DNA of 64,000 nucleotides from an uncultured Clostridia bacterium (GTDB lineage: Bacteria; Bacillota; Clostridia; Saccharofermentanales; Saccharofermentanaceae). Shown in pieces: positions 8,825 through 17,952 of the stretch (its first letter is position 1; every line of letters starts with the position of its first letter). A program made the position numbers and the translations under genes. The DNA lies in NCBI GenBank assembly GCA_946187935.1, contig CAMHSJ010000007.1:1-64000 (forward strand), given 5' to 3'. The notes beneath the pieces were generated by a model, which worked only from the letters and a program-made list of their open reading frames with translations, ran no database searches and was not told the origin of the DNA.

Positions 8825-10326
8825 TGAAATACATAAGCACCAGAGGATATGACAGAAAGTATTCTGCTTCTGAAGCTATAATCGAGGGCCTCGCGCCTGA
8901 CGGAGGCCTTTTCGTGCCTGAGAGCATACCCGCTCTTTCAAAAGACGAGATCCTGGAGATGAAGAACATGCAGTTCTATGAGATATCTGCCAGGGTCCTG
9001 TCCAAGTATCTTTCTGATTTTACTGAGGAAGAACTCCTCTCTTACACCAAGCAGGCATACAGCGAAGAGAAATGGGGAGAGAATCCCGTGCCTCTCGTTC
9101 AGCTCAACCAGTATAACGACAGGGAGTATATCTTAGAGCTGTGGCACGGACCCACATGCGCTTTTAAGGATGTCGCACTCCAGCTCCTGCCCCACCTCAT
9201 GACAGCATCAGCTTCCAAGGCAGGGATCGATAAGAAGATCTGCATCTTGACGGCCACATCAGGTGATACCGGCAAGGCTGCACTTGAAGGCTTCAAGGAT
9301 CTTCCCGGAACTGAGATAATCGTTTTCTATCCGACAGGCGGCGTGTCTGAGGCACAGAAGATGCAGATGGTCACGACAGGCGGATCCAATACCCATGTCG
9401 TAGCGGTAAACGGGTGCTTTGATGATGCGCAGACGGGCGTAAAGAGAACTTTCGCAAATAAGGAGCTTGAGGAAAAACTTGCATCAGCAGGCATCATGCT
9501 CTCATCTGCCAATTCCATCAACTGGGGCAGGCTCGCTCCCCAGATCGCTTACTATGTTTATTCCTACGTAGAGCTCTTAAGGACCGAGAAGATCGAGATG
9601 GGCGAAGAGATCAACATCGTAGTGCCCACAGGCAACTTCGGCAATATCCTGGCAGCCTGGTTTGCCAAGCAGATGGGCATCCCTGTCCACAGACTTATCT
9701 GCGCATCCAACAGAAACAAGGTCCTCTGCGATTTCTTCTCAACAGGCACATATGACAGGAACAGGGAATTCTATAAGACGACATCACCTTCGATGGATAT
9801 CCTGATCTCTTCAAACCTCGAGAGGCTCCTTTATGAGCTTACGGGCGATGAGGCTGTAGTAACAGGCTGGATGTCAGATCTAAACAGCAAGGGCAAGTAC
9901 ACTGTTGATGCCAAGACCCTTAAGACGCTGCAGAGAAACTTTGTCGGCGGTTTTGCTGACGAGACGGGCGTTGCCAAGACGATCCTCGAAGTATACGACA
10001 GGACTGACAACGTCATCGATACGCACACGGCCGTAGGTTTCAATATCTACAACAGATACCACCAGAGATCAGGTGACGAATGCAAGACGGTATTTGCCTC
10101 CACGGCATCGCCTTTCAAGTTCGCGCCATCTGTAATGGACGCTTTAAGAGGAAGCGGATATTCAACAGGCAGATCCATAGAGACTGTCATCAAGGAGTTA
10201 AGTGAGGAGAGCGGTCTTGAGATCCCTCAGTCGATCGCCGAACTCTCATCAAAGGAAATAAGACATAAGGACGTTATCGAGAAAGAACAGGTAGAAGAGA
10301 AGGTGTTATCGATCCTTCTCGGATAA
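8824..10326 (+). CDS. thrC: Threonine synthase
   Basis: A 500-residue PLP enzyme converting O-phosphohomoserine to threonine. The PLP lysine lies in GPTCAFKDVALQLLPH, and the phosphate-binding loop is TATSGDTGKAALEGF. The long form with an N-terminal YISTRGYDRKYSASEAI segment matches the class found in E. coli and many Clostridia. The ATG overlaps the preceding stop (TAATG). No other threonine-pathway gene is in the window, so this gene is separated from hom/thrB here. Confidence 0.95.
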   Translation: MKYISTRGYDRKYSASEAIIEGLAPDGGLFVPESIPALSKDEILEMKNMQFYEISARVLSKYLSDFTEEELLSYTKQAYSEEKWGENPVPLVQLNQYNDREYILELWHGPTCAFKDVALQLLPHLMTASASKAGIDKKICILTATSGDTGKAALEGFKDLPGTEIIVFYPTGGVSEAQKMQMVTTGGSNTHVVAVNGCFDDAQTGVKRTFANKELEEKLASAGIMLSSANSINWGRLAPQIAYYVYSYVELLRTEKIEMGEEINIVVPTGNFGNILAAWFAKQMGIPVHRLICASNRNKVLCDFFSTGTYDRNREFYKTTSPSMDILISSNLERLLYELTGDEAVVTGWMSDLNSKGKYTVDAKTLKTLQRNFVGGFADETGVAKTILEVYDRTDNVIDTHTAVGFNIYNRYHQRSGDECKTVFASTASPFKFAPSVMDALRGSGYSTGRSIETVIKELSEESGLEIPQSIAELSSKEIRHKDVIEKEQVEEKVLSILLG

Positions 10327-10356
10327 GAATCGCTTACGCTGACCAAAGGGGGACTT

Positions 10357-11877
10357 ATGAAACTCTCTGATTTGCTGGGTTATGAGAACATCGTGATACA
10401 GTGTCACGATAATCCCGATGCTGATGCCATCGCTTCGGGTTTCGGTCTTTATGAGTACTTCAAGGCAAAAGGCAAGGATGTAAGGTTTATCTACTCTGGA
10501 AACTTTCAGATCAAGAAGTCTAATCTTGTATTCATGGTCAAGATGCTGAACATTCCTATCGAATATGTCGACAGCTTAAGTGACATGCCTGACCTTCTGA
10601 TAACCTGCGACTGCCAGTATGGAGAGGGCAACGTAAGACAGTTCCCCGCACACAAAGTCGCAGTCATAGACCATCACCAGATGGCTACGAGGATCCCCGA
10701 GCTCAGCGACATAAGGCCTAACATGGGAAGCTGTTCGACTGTTATCTGGGACCATCTTAAGAACGAGGGCGTAAATATCAGCACCAACCTGGCAACGGCG
10801 ATGTACTACGGACTCCTTACTGATACCAACAGCTTCGCCGAATTAAGCCACCCTTTAGACAAGGATATGAAGGAGAACCTTCCTGCAGACACGGATCTTA
10901 TCAACAAGCTCTGCAACATGAACATAACGCTCGATGAGGTCAAGATCGCAGGCGTTGCGCTTCTGGGTTTTGAATATCACGAACTGCACAAGTATGCTCT
11001 TCTCGAAGCTATGCCGTGTGACCCTAATATCCTGGGTCTCATAAGCGACCTTTTCCTCTCTGTTGATTCAGTCGATGTCTGCATCGTTTATTCGGTAGTC
11101 AATTTCGGCATCAAGTTCTCCGTAAGGTCATGCACAAAGGAAGTAAGGGCAAACGAGCTTGCCCAGTATATGGCCAAGGGCATCGGTTCCGGCGGCGGAC
11201 ACAACGACAAGGCAGGCGGTTTTATCCAGCAGAGCCTGATGGAGGAAGCCGAGCCTGAATATGCTTCATCCGAGGAAGCGAGAAGAAGGTTCGTCATCAC
11301 CACTATCTTAAGAAGAAGGATGCACGAGTACTTCAGAGACTGCGATATCGTTTACGCCGGCAAGGACAAGATCGATATGGAAGGCACCAAGCGTTACCGC
11401 AAGAAGAGCATCAAGCAGGGATTTTTCGTTCCCTCCGAGATCTATCCTCTCGGCACCCAGCTTCTCGTAAGATCGTTGGAAGGCGATGCTACGTTCAGGG
11501 TCGAAGAGGACTCCATCGTCATGATCGGCATAAGAGGAGAAGTATATGTCTCACGCAGGGAAGTTTTCGATAAGAATTACAAGGTCCTAGATGACAAGTA
11601 CAATCTCAGGCTCGAATACACGCCGACGGTCAAGAATATGGATAACGGCGAGAGCATGTCCATAAGGCCCTATGCCAAGATGTGCGTATCCGAGGCAGGC
11701 AATGTGATCCTTGCCAAGAAGATAGACCGCACCACGAAGGTCTTTACCAAGTGGAATCCCAAGGAATACCTTAAGGGTGAGAAGGGCGACTATATCGCAG
11801 CCAAGGAATCAGACACAGACGATGTCTACATCATCAACGACGAGATATTCCATGAGTCTTATGAGGAGGTCTTATGA
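10357..11877 (+). CDS. DHH-family phosphoesterase with duplicated C-terminal domain
   Basis: 506 residues. The DHH catalytic domain (about 1-160) shows CHDNPDADAIASG, a DCQ motif, and VIDHHQMA. A DHHA1-type domain follows (about 200-300; GSGGGHNDKAGGF). Relatives such as NrnA hydrolyse short oligonucleotides, linear cyclic-dinucleotide products or pAp. The last ~190 residues are extra. They seem to contain two related units, each ending in a similar Asp/Tyr pattern (GEVYVSRREVFDKNY and DDVYIINDEIFHESY). This gene is separated from thrC by 30 nt and overlaps the TIR gene by 4 nt (ATGA), so the two are probably co-translated. The DHH call is firm; the substrate is unknown. Confidence 0.85.
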   Translation: MKLSDLLGYENIVIQCHDNPDADAIASGFGLYEYFKAKGKDVRFIYSGNFQIKKSNLVFMVKMLNIPIEYVDSLSDMPDLLITCDCQYGEGNVRQFPAHKVAVIDHHQMATRIPELSDIRPNMGSCSTVIWDHLKNEGVNISTNLATAMYYGLLTDTNSFAELSHPLDKDMKENLPADTDLINKLCNMNITLDEVKIAGVALLGFEYHELHKYALLEAMPCDPNILGLISDLFLSVDSVDVCIVYSVVNFGIKFSVRSCTKEVRANELAQYMAKGIGSGGGHNDKAGGFIQQSLMEEAEPEYASSEEARRRFVITTILRRRMHEYFRDCDIVYAGKDKIDMEGTKRYRKKSIKQGFFVPSEIYPLGTQLLVRSLEGDATFRVEEDSIVMIGIRGEVYVSRREVFDKNYKVLDDKYNLRLEYTPTVKNMDNGESMSIRPYAKMCVSEAGNVILAKKIDRTTKVFTKWNPKEYLKGEKGDYIAAKESDTDDVYIINDEIFHESYEEVL

Positions 11878-14800
11878 GCGAGCGCAAGTATAATGCATTT
11901 ATCTCCTACAAACATGCTCCGCTTGACAACAAGATCGCCAAGGAGATTCAGACAAGCCTTGAGCATTTCCAGATCCCCGGCAAGATCAAGAAAAGGACAG
12001 GCATAAAGCGTTTTGAGAGAATCTTCAGGGACCTTGAGGAATTGCCGATCACGAGCGATCTTAACGACGATATCGCGGTAGCCTTAAAGAACTCGGACTA
12101 CCTCATAGTCATATGTTCCACCAATACCAAGAAGTCGATCTGGGTCGAAAAGGAGATCGAGACATTCCTTCTGAACCACAGCAAGAAAGAGATCTTCACG
12201 GTATTGGCAGACGGCGAACCTGATGATGTCATTCCTGAGATCCTGAAGTATGATACGGTTACGCGTAAGCTCGCTGACGGAACCGAGATCACCAGAGAGG
12301 AATACATAGAGCCTCTGTCATGTGACTACAGGCTTCCATTAAGACAGGCAAGGAAGATTGAGCTTCCAAGGCTTGCCGCATCCATGCTCAGATGTCCGTA
12401 TGACGAGCTCATGAACAGAAGAAGACAGTACAGGATAAAGCGCATCGCCGCGCTCTCCTGCACACTTGCAGCATTGCTTCTCGTAATAATCGGTTATCTC
12501 ATTTGGAGCAATCAGCAGATCAAGACCAATCTGAGAAATGCGCTTCTTAACGAGTCAAGATATAACGCGGCTACAGCCGAGAACTATCTTACTGACAGGG
12601 ACCGCGTAAGCGCCGTTAAGACAGCCCTCACAGCTCTGCCTTCTTACGAGGGGGAAAGACCTGTAGAGTCGAGCGCTCTTAAAGCACTGAACGATTCGCT
12701 TGGAACATATATGGTGCCCGGTGTCTATTCATATTACGATTACTGGGATTACGATATGGGCGAGCAGATACAGTATATGGAAACGGCAGAGACCCTGCCC
12801 CGTCTGGCTGCTCTTGACATCAACGGAAATATCAGGGTCTGGGATACGGTAACTCATGGCATTGTCGGCGAGATCTATGGTCAGACACTTAGCCAGGCCC
12901 TTGTACAGGGAGATATGCTCTATACGCTCGACGACGAATACCTGAGGGTCTACGATCTGGATGACATGAGCCTTACTTATGAGAACCCTTACGGTGTCGG
13001 CAGTCTCGGATTCTCTGAGATAATGGATTACTGCGCAGGAACTGATTCTTTTTATATTGCCAACAATTCCTCTGTTACGGTCATAAACGTTTCTAAGGAT
13101 GAGACAAGAAAGATATCACTCGCTTCAGGCAATGATCTGTTCTTCGTATACAAGATCAAAGTGTCAAAGGACGGCAAGTACATGGTCATCTGCGGTGATG
13201 ACCATAATCTGTCACAGTTGTGTTATGAGTTTGACCTGTCTACAGGAAAAATGACAGATATCCCTCTTCCTGAAGGTACGCCTGATATTGCTTGTGCAAC
13301 ATTCAGTGAGGATAACAAGGTTACTCTGGTGTACGGCGAAGCAACATCCACACTGAGCATTGACGGCAATTCTGTCGATTATATGGATGGTGATGACGTC
13401 TACATCATGACATTCGATGCTGAGACCGGAAATGCAGTCTGGGAAGACACAATATTTGTCAGCGCCAAGGCTAAGACATATTTCGCGTGCCAGTTCTCAT
13501 ATCTGGATAATGCGGGACAGACCAGACCTTGTGTAGTAGTTATGTTTGCCAATCAGCTCAGGGCCTACGATCAGGAGACGGGTGAAATGGTCAGGGAGCA
13601 AGTCCTTCCGGATGTCTTTATCTCTGCATATTCAACGACTGCGACTACGCTTCTGCTCTTGCTCGAGGATGGTCTGACAGTCAGCGTTCCCCTGGAAATG
13701 GACGAGGACTTGGTCATGGCTATCGATTACGGTTTTCAGGACAGGCTCGATTCATCTACGATCGGAGTCAAGAATGGCAAAGCGTATTATTATCTCTTGT
13801 CTTCCGGTGAAAACAAGATCGTTGAATATTCACCTGAATTCTACGATCATGATTTTGTCCAGTTTGAAGATATCTCACCTGAGGAATATCTTATAGACGG
13901 ATTTATCTGCGGCAAGTACTTCTACTGCATTCCGAGTGATCAGTGTGTTATAAAGTGCATCGACCTCGAATCTCTTGATACAGAATGGGAAACACCTGTG
14001 GACGGAGTCTCTTTTAATAACTACAATTTCATCGGCTACGATGAGACAACAGATTCCATTCTGATCGCGACTAAGGCAGTATCAGGCTCCATGGGCTTTG
14101 ATGTTATGAATAATTACGGCGAGAAACTGATGGTGGTCAGCGCCAAGTCAGGAGACATAGATGATGTCGTATATTACGATAATCTTCTTTATGATTCTTT
14201 CTCCAGGTCAGACATAAAAGACGGCAAGGTCTGCTGTATCGTACTGGATCAGCACACAGATACAGCATATCTTAATATCTATGATATCAAGGACGATGAA
14301 ACTGAGCAGATATTCCTAACGAACTTTGATGATATCCAATACATGAAGTGCTGCAGTATTATGGTATCGCCGGATGGTCTTAACGCCGCTGTCCTGATGG
14401 AACATACCAATGTAGAATATATTACTTTTATCGTAGATCTGAAATCCGGAGTAGTATCGGACACCATATCTTCAACGACACCGCAGACAGCATGCTGGAA
14501 AGAAGATGAGGATATCCTTTACATCGTCGACAGAAGTGAGATCAGTTACTGCGATACAGAAGGCAATAAGACTGTCATAGCATCAGGCGAAGGCAGGATA
14601 CCTGTTGCATCGACTTTCCATAACGGAGCTCTCTTTGTTGTATTTACAAACGGGGATATGTACAGATTCAGTCCTGATGGCTCGGTTCTTACCGTTACTC
14701 AGTTAGAGCCGGGTGAGTTTGATTCAAGACTGGATATCAAATTTGATTTTACTGACATAGGGCTTGTATTGGATTGCAATTTCTATACAAATATCGTTGC

Positions 14801-14999
14801 CTGTACCGATTACTCGGATCCTACGGTCGAAGGTGATTACGGAAATATCTGTTCTATGTTCAACTGCTACGGTTACAGCGAAGAAGCTCACAGGTTTGTT
14901 TGCATGACTCCCAAGACGGGAGAATACTCCGTAGGGTATTTTGACTATAAGGATCTTGATGCATTGATCGAAGATGCATACGATTATCTGGGGGTATAA
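11874..14999 (+). CDS. TIR-domain transmembrane protein with beta-propeller-like exterior
   Basis: 1041 residues. The N-terminal TIR domain (about 3-135) starts at KYNAFISYKHAPLDNKIA. The WVEKEIETFL motif has Trp90 and Glu94 placed like the conserved Trp and catalytic Glu of NAD-cleaving TIR domains. A basic segment (RRRQYRIKR) precedes one membrane helix (about 188-210), so the TIR should be cytoplasmic and the remaining 830 residues outside. After a helical linker of the kind seen in TIR/STAND-WD40 proteins (AVKTALTALPSYEGERPVES) comes a long series of beta-propeller-like repeats. It sits between a DHH phosphoesterase and a DUF815 ATPase with 4-nt overlap and 2-nt spacing. NADase activity and the sensed ligand are inference only. 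Confidence 0.82.
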   Translation: MSERKYNAFISYKHAPLDNKIAKEIQTSLEHFQIPGKIKKRTGIKRFERIFRDLEELPITSDLNDDIAVALKNSDYLIVICSTNTKKSIWVEKEIETFLLNHSKKEIFTVLADGEPDDVIPEILKYDTVTRKLADGTEITREEYIEPLSCDYRLPLRQARKIELPRLAASMLRCPYDELMNRRRQYRIKRIAALSCTLAALLLVIIGYLIWSNQQIKTNLRNALLNESRYNAATAENYLTDRDRVSAVKTALTALPSYEGERPVESSALKALNDSLGTYMVPGVYSYYDYWDYDMGEQIQYMETAETLPRLAALDINGNIRVWDTVTHGIVGEIYGQTLSQALVQGDMLYTLDDEYLRVYDLDDMSLTYENPYGVGSLGFSEIMDYCAGTDSFYIANNSSVTVINVSKDETRKISLASGNDLFFVYKIKVSKDGKYMVICGDDHNLSQLCYEFDLSTGKMTDIPLPEGTPDIACATFSEDNKVTLVYGEATSTLSIDGNSVDYMDGDDVYIMTFDAETGNAVWEDTIFVSAKAKTYFACQFSYLDNAGQTRPCVVVMFANQLRAYDQETGEMVREQVLPDVFISAYSTTATTLLLLLEDGLTVSVPLEMDEDLVMAIDYGFQDRLDSSTIGVKNGKAYYYLLSSGENKIVEYSPEFYDHDFVQFEDISPEEYLIDGFICGKYFYCIPSDQCVIKCIDLESLDTEWETPVDGVSFNNYNFIGYDETTDSILIATKAVSGSMGFDVMNNYGEKLMVVSAKSGDIDDVVYYDNLLYDSFSRSDIKDGKVCCIVLDQHTDTAYLNIYDIKDDETEQIFLTNFDDIQYMKCCSIMVSPDGLNAAVLMEHTNVEYITFIVDLKSGVVSDTISSTTPQTACWKEDEDILYIVDRSEISYCDTEGNKTVIASGEGRIPVASTFHNGALFVVFTNGDMYRFSPDGSVLTVTQLEPGEFDSRLDIKFDFTDIGLVLDCNFYTNIVACTDYSDPTVEGDYGNICSMFNCYGYSEEAHRFVCMTPKTGEYSVGYFDYKDLDALIEDAYDYLGV

Positions 15000-15001
15000 G
15001 C

Positions 15002-16189
15002 ATGTCGGATCTTTTAAAGCAGATCAATTCCCTAACAGTATTCGGAGGTCTTAGGAAGACTGAACCTTTAAAGAGTCTCGTTAAGTTCCTGAGATGTACG
15101 GAAACAGTCGGCATACCGGCAGAAGAGATAATAGAAGCATATTCCGAATTTGTCGGTATCCTTTACGATATGCGTCCTGATGCCGACTTCTCCGGTGCTC
15201 TCTGGGATGCACTTGAATCAGACGTAAACATCTATCTTAAGGCAGAGTCATCTTCGATACTCGCTCAGATGTGCGGGGCTGAGCCCCTCAAGCTCTCCCG
15301 CATGACCGAGAATGCCGCATTGAAGGAACTCGAACTCCTGACAGAGATAGGCCGCACTTCATCTGCCGACTTAGAGAAAATGCTGTTTAGCGAGGATTAC
15401 ATACCGCAGTTCTCGACATCAGGCATGGACATGAAGAGCAACTACAGAAAGTTCCTTCTCACGCTTGAGACTGACGGCTTCGGCATATACAGGCACTATA
15501 CGAGCTTCTATACAAGAGATGCCCAGATCATGCCGCTTCTCCGTCCCAAGGCCGTATCTCTCGATTACTTCGTAGGCTACGACAAGCAGCGTAAGGTTAT
15601 AGCAGATAACCTCCTCGCATTCTTAGACGGCAGGGCATATGCTGACATGCTCCTCTACGGATGCTCCGGTTCAGGCAAGTCAACAGCCGTAAGGGCAGCT
15701 GCAAAAGCCTTTGCATCAAGAGGCCTGAGACTGGTAGAGATACCGGGCACGGACATTATCAACATACAGACGATAATCGATAGCTTATCTGTTATCCCCA
15801 TGAGGTTTATTCTCTTCATAGACGATATGAATCCCCAGGTTGCAGAAGAAGTCCTCTCGCCTTTAAGAAGGGCTTTGGATGACGGCGCCACTGATACTGT
15901 CCGCAATGTTCTTTTATGTGTAGTTGCGAGCGTTCCGAATTGCGGTGAAGACAGCAAAGAAGACAGGTTCATCGCTAACATGTCTGACAGGTTCGGAATA
16001 AGGATCAGATTTGACAGTCCCACCAAGGAGGAGTACCTTGACATGTGCAGACAGCTTATCGTAAGCAACGGCATGAAGGTGTCTGACGATATCCTCGGCG
16101 AAAAGGCTGAGTCTTATGCTTCCAAGAGGGGCGGAAGGTCAGCAAGGGTAGCAAGGCAGTTTGCAGAGAGATTAAAAAGAAAGATATAA
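15002..16189 (+). CDS. DUF815-type AAA-like ATP-binding protein
   Basis: 395 residues. A helical N-terminal half (about 1-190) precedes a P-loop ATPase core of the DUF815 family: Walker A GCSGSGKS at residues 220-227, and Walker B RFILFIDDMNP near 268-278. A C-terminal Arg-rich lid follows (SYASKRGGRSARVARQFAERL). It is cytoplasmic and has no membrane helix. The ATG lies 2 nt after the TIR gene stop, with GGGGG 7 nt upstream, so it is very likely in the same operon. The family has no settled function; in this setting it could be a motor or switch for the TIR receptor, which is inference. Confidence 0.8.
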   Translation: MSDLLKQINSLTVFGGLRKTEPLKSLVKFLRCTETVGIPAEEIIEAYSEFVGILYDMRPDADFSGALWDALESDVNIYLKAESSSILAQMCGAEPLKLSRMTENAALKELELLTEIGRTSSADLEKMLFSEDYIPQFSTSGMDMKSNYRKFLLTLETDGFGIYRHYTSFYTRDAQIMPLLRPKAVSLDYFVGYDKQRKVIADNLLAFLDGRAYADMLLYGCSGSGKSTAVRAAAKAFASRGLRLVEIPGTDIINIQTIIDSLSVIPMRFILFIDDMNPQVAEEVLSPLRRALDDGATDTVRNVLLCVVASVPNCGEDSKEDRFIANMSDRFGIRIRFDSPTKEEYLDMCRQLIVSNGMKVSDDILGEKAESYASKRGGRSARVARQFAERLKRKI

Positions 16190-16211
16190 AAAAGATTGAG
16201 AGGAAACACAG

Positions 16212-16829
16212 ATGTACGAAGACAGTGAATACTTGAGAAGAGTGATCAAAAAGCGCAGGACCGGCGGAATAGTGATGTCAGTCTGCTGTGCTCTTTTAAT
16301 CGGCTTTTTTATAGTAATGGGCTTGATGATCAGCAAGAGTGACAAGGACGCGCTCCCTGTATTCTTACTGTTTGGGGGCATTGCTGTTATTCCCCTGATA
16401 TTCGGCATCATAAAGATGATCAGCCCTCTTGCCCTTATCGGTAAATATGCAAGAGCAAATCTTGAGAAGTATGCTCCCGACATGGACAGAAAGATAGTTT
16501 ACGAAGATAAGTTCATCATAGTATCCGAGCAGGCGATCGCTTTCCCCGGGAAACCGCACATCATTGTAGGAAGAAACGATGTCATCGCTGCGTGGGTATA
16601 TACTTCAAGCTATAATTTTATTCCTACTTCAAAGACACTGAACCTCTATACTCCCGAGGCTGTTACGGTACAGATAAATGTTTACGGCCGTAAGAAGGAG
16701 ACCATAAAGGATATATTCATAAAGATCGCCCAGTATTGTCCCAACTGCAGAATGGGTTATTCCTTAGAGAACCAGAAGTTCGTATCTTATTCCCAGAAGC
16801 AGTTCAGACAGGAACGTAAGAACCAGTAA
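16212..16829 (+). CDS. Two-helix membrane protein of unknown function
   Basis: A 205-residue protein I cannot assign. A basic start (RRVIKKRRTGG) is followed by two hydrophobic helices (about 18-38 and 48-75). A ~120-residue soluble domain follows with a strand-rich look (KFIIVSEQAIAFPG, TLNLYTPEAVTVQINVYG) and a C-terminal CPNC pair. Both ends should be cytoplasmic. AGAGGAAA precedes the ATG. The 22-nt gap to the ATPase gene and 2-nt gap to the DUF4037 gene place it in the TIR operon. Confidence 0.65.
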   Translation: MYEDSEYLRRVIKKRRTGGIVMSVCCALLIGFFIVMGLMISKSDKDALPVFLLFGGIAVIPLIFGIIKMISPLALIGKYARANLEKYAPDMDRKIVYEDKFIIVSEQAIAFPGKPHIIVGRNDVIAAWVYTSSYNFIPTSKTLNLYTPEAVTVQINVYGRKKETIKDIFIKIAQYCPNCRMGYSLENQKFVSYSQKQFRQERKNQ

Positions 16830-16831
16830 CC

Positions 16832-17800
16832 ATGTGGAAAGGCCTTGATATAGCTGAGGCTTTCTATAACGAATATGGAAAGCCCATGATCGCTTCGGAA
16901 TTCGGTGAATACGAAGGCAGGATCGCTACAGGTCTTACAGGCCAGGGTTCAGAATGTTTCGGCTTTGACGACAGGATCTCAAGAGACCACGATTTCGGTC
17001 CGGGATTCTGTCTCTTTGTTTCTGAAGAGATCAAAAAGGAGATAGGCTCAAAGCTTCAGGAGGCATACGATGAGCTCCCTGTTAAAGACTTCTGCTTAAA
17101 CCACAGGACTGATGTCGGCATGGCGCCTGAGGATATCAACCTTACAAGCGCAAGAGGTCACAGGGTCGGTGTGCACAGCATTGAAGAATTCTTTGCAGAG
17201 CATACGGGCATTCCTAAAGCGCCTGTTTCAGTGAGCGACTGGATGTCTACTCCCCAGATGCATCTTGCGGAAGCAGTAAACGGCAGGATCTTCAGAGACG
17301 ACGAAGGCATATTCACGTCCATAAGAGAAGTCTGGGAGAACTACTATCCTGAAGACATCCTCAGGAAAAAACTCTCTGCAGACCTTGCAATGGCGGGCAA
17401 GACAGGCCAGTTTAACTATGAAAGATGCATGAGAAGGGGAGATACAGGAGCTGCTTATTCCTGCGTTACCGAGTTCATCTATAAGATCCAGGCAGCGCTG
17501 TTCCTCATGAACAGACGCTATATGCCTTACTACAAGTGGAGATCAAGGGCCATGAAGGACTTTACCGTCCTTACAGAGGTTCCGCCGCTCCTTAGTCAGC
17601 TTACTCAGATGAATGAGGCCATCTGGCGCGATAAACTTAGCATTATCGAGACCATAAGCAATCTGATAATTGGCGAGCTTAAGACTGAAGGTCTGTCATC
17701 CGGCTACTCGGATTACCTCTTGGATCATGCCAAGACCATCATGAAGACCATTGAAGACGAAGACATGAGAAACTGGAACGTCTTTGTCGGTGAAGACTGA
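16832..17800 (+). CDS. DUF4037 nucleotidyltransferase-like protein
   Basis: 322 residues, cytoplasmic. The N-terminal part carries a nucleotidyltransferase-like signature of the DUF4037 family: GLTGQGSECFGFDDRISRDH followed by DFGPGF, with Asp pairs able to bind metal as in minimal nucleotidyltransferases. The C-terminal half is helical, with paired aromatic/basic residues (NRRYMPYYKWRSRAMKD), as in this family. It starts 2 nt after the preceding stop without a clear ribosome binding site, so translation is probably coupled. It closes the TIR operon; a terminator follows. Substrate unknown. Confidence 0.75.
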   Translation: MWKGLDIAEAFYNEYGKPMIASEFGEYEGRIATGLTGQGSECFGFDDRISRDHDFGPGFCLFVSEEIKKEIGSKLQEAYDELPVKDFCLNHRTDVGMAPEDINLTSARGHRVGVHSIEEFFAEHTGIPKAPVSVSDWMSTPQMHLAEAVNGRIFRDDEGIFTSIREVWENYYPEDILRKKLSADLAMAGKTGQFNYERCMRRGDTGAAYSCVTEFIYKIQAALFLMNRRYMPYYKWRSRAMKDFTVLTEVPPLLSQLTQMNEAIWRDKLSIIETISNLIIGELKTEGLSSGYSDYLLDHAKTIMKTIEDEDMRNWNVFVGED

Positions 17801-17803
17801 AAC

Positions 17804-17867
17804 CCTAATAAAATAAGGCAGTGTAACATTGTTACACAGTTCTGTTTCTTCCTATTAGGCTATTTTT
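17804..17867 (+). terminator. Composite hairpin between convergent genes
   Basis: An outer stem CCTAATA/TATTAGG (17804-17810 with 17853-17859) encloses a perfect inner hairpin GTGTAAC-ATT-GTTACAC (17821-17837); CTATTTTT follows. It lies just after the DUF4037 stop, facing prfC on the other strand, and could act in both directions. Its core recurs at 53606-53621. Confidence 0.6.
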
Positions 17868-17887
17868 AAACCATCACTCTCCAAATC

Positions 17888-17927
17888 AGCCGCAAATTGA
17901 ATGCGATTTGCGGACAAATTTGCGGCT
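17888..17927. repeat. Inverted repeat with three copies of an ATTTGCGG unit
   Basis: AGCCGCAAATT (17888-17898) pairs perfectly with AATTTGCGGCT (17917-17927), and a further ATTTGCGG lies in the loop at 17906-17913, allowing two alternative stems. It lies just downstream of prfC (minus strand) with no T-run on that side, so it is more likely an mRNA 3' stabiliser or protein site than a canonical terminator. Confidence 0.5.
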
Positions 17928-17952
17928 CTTAAGCTATCTGCGCAATGGAAAC

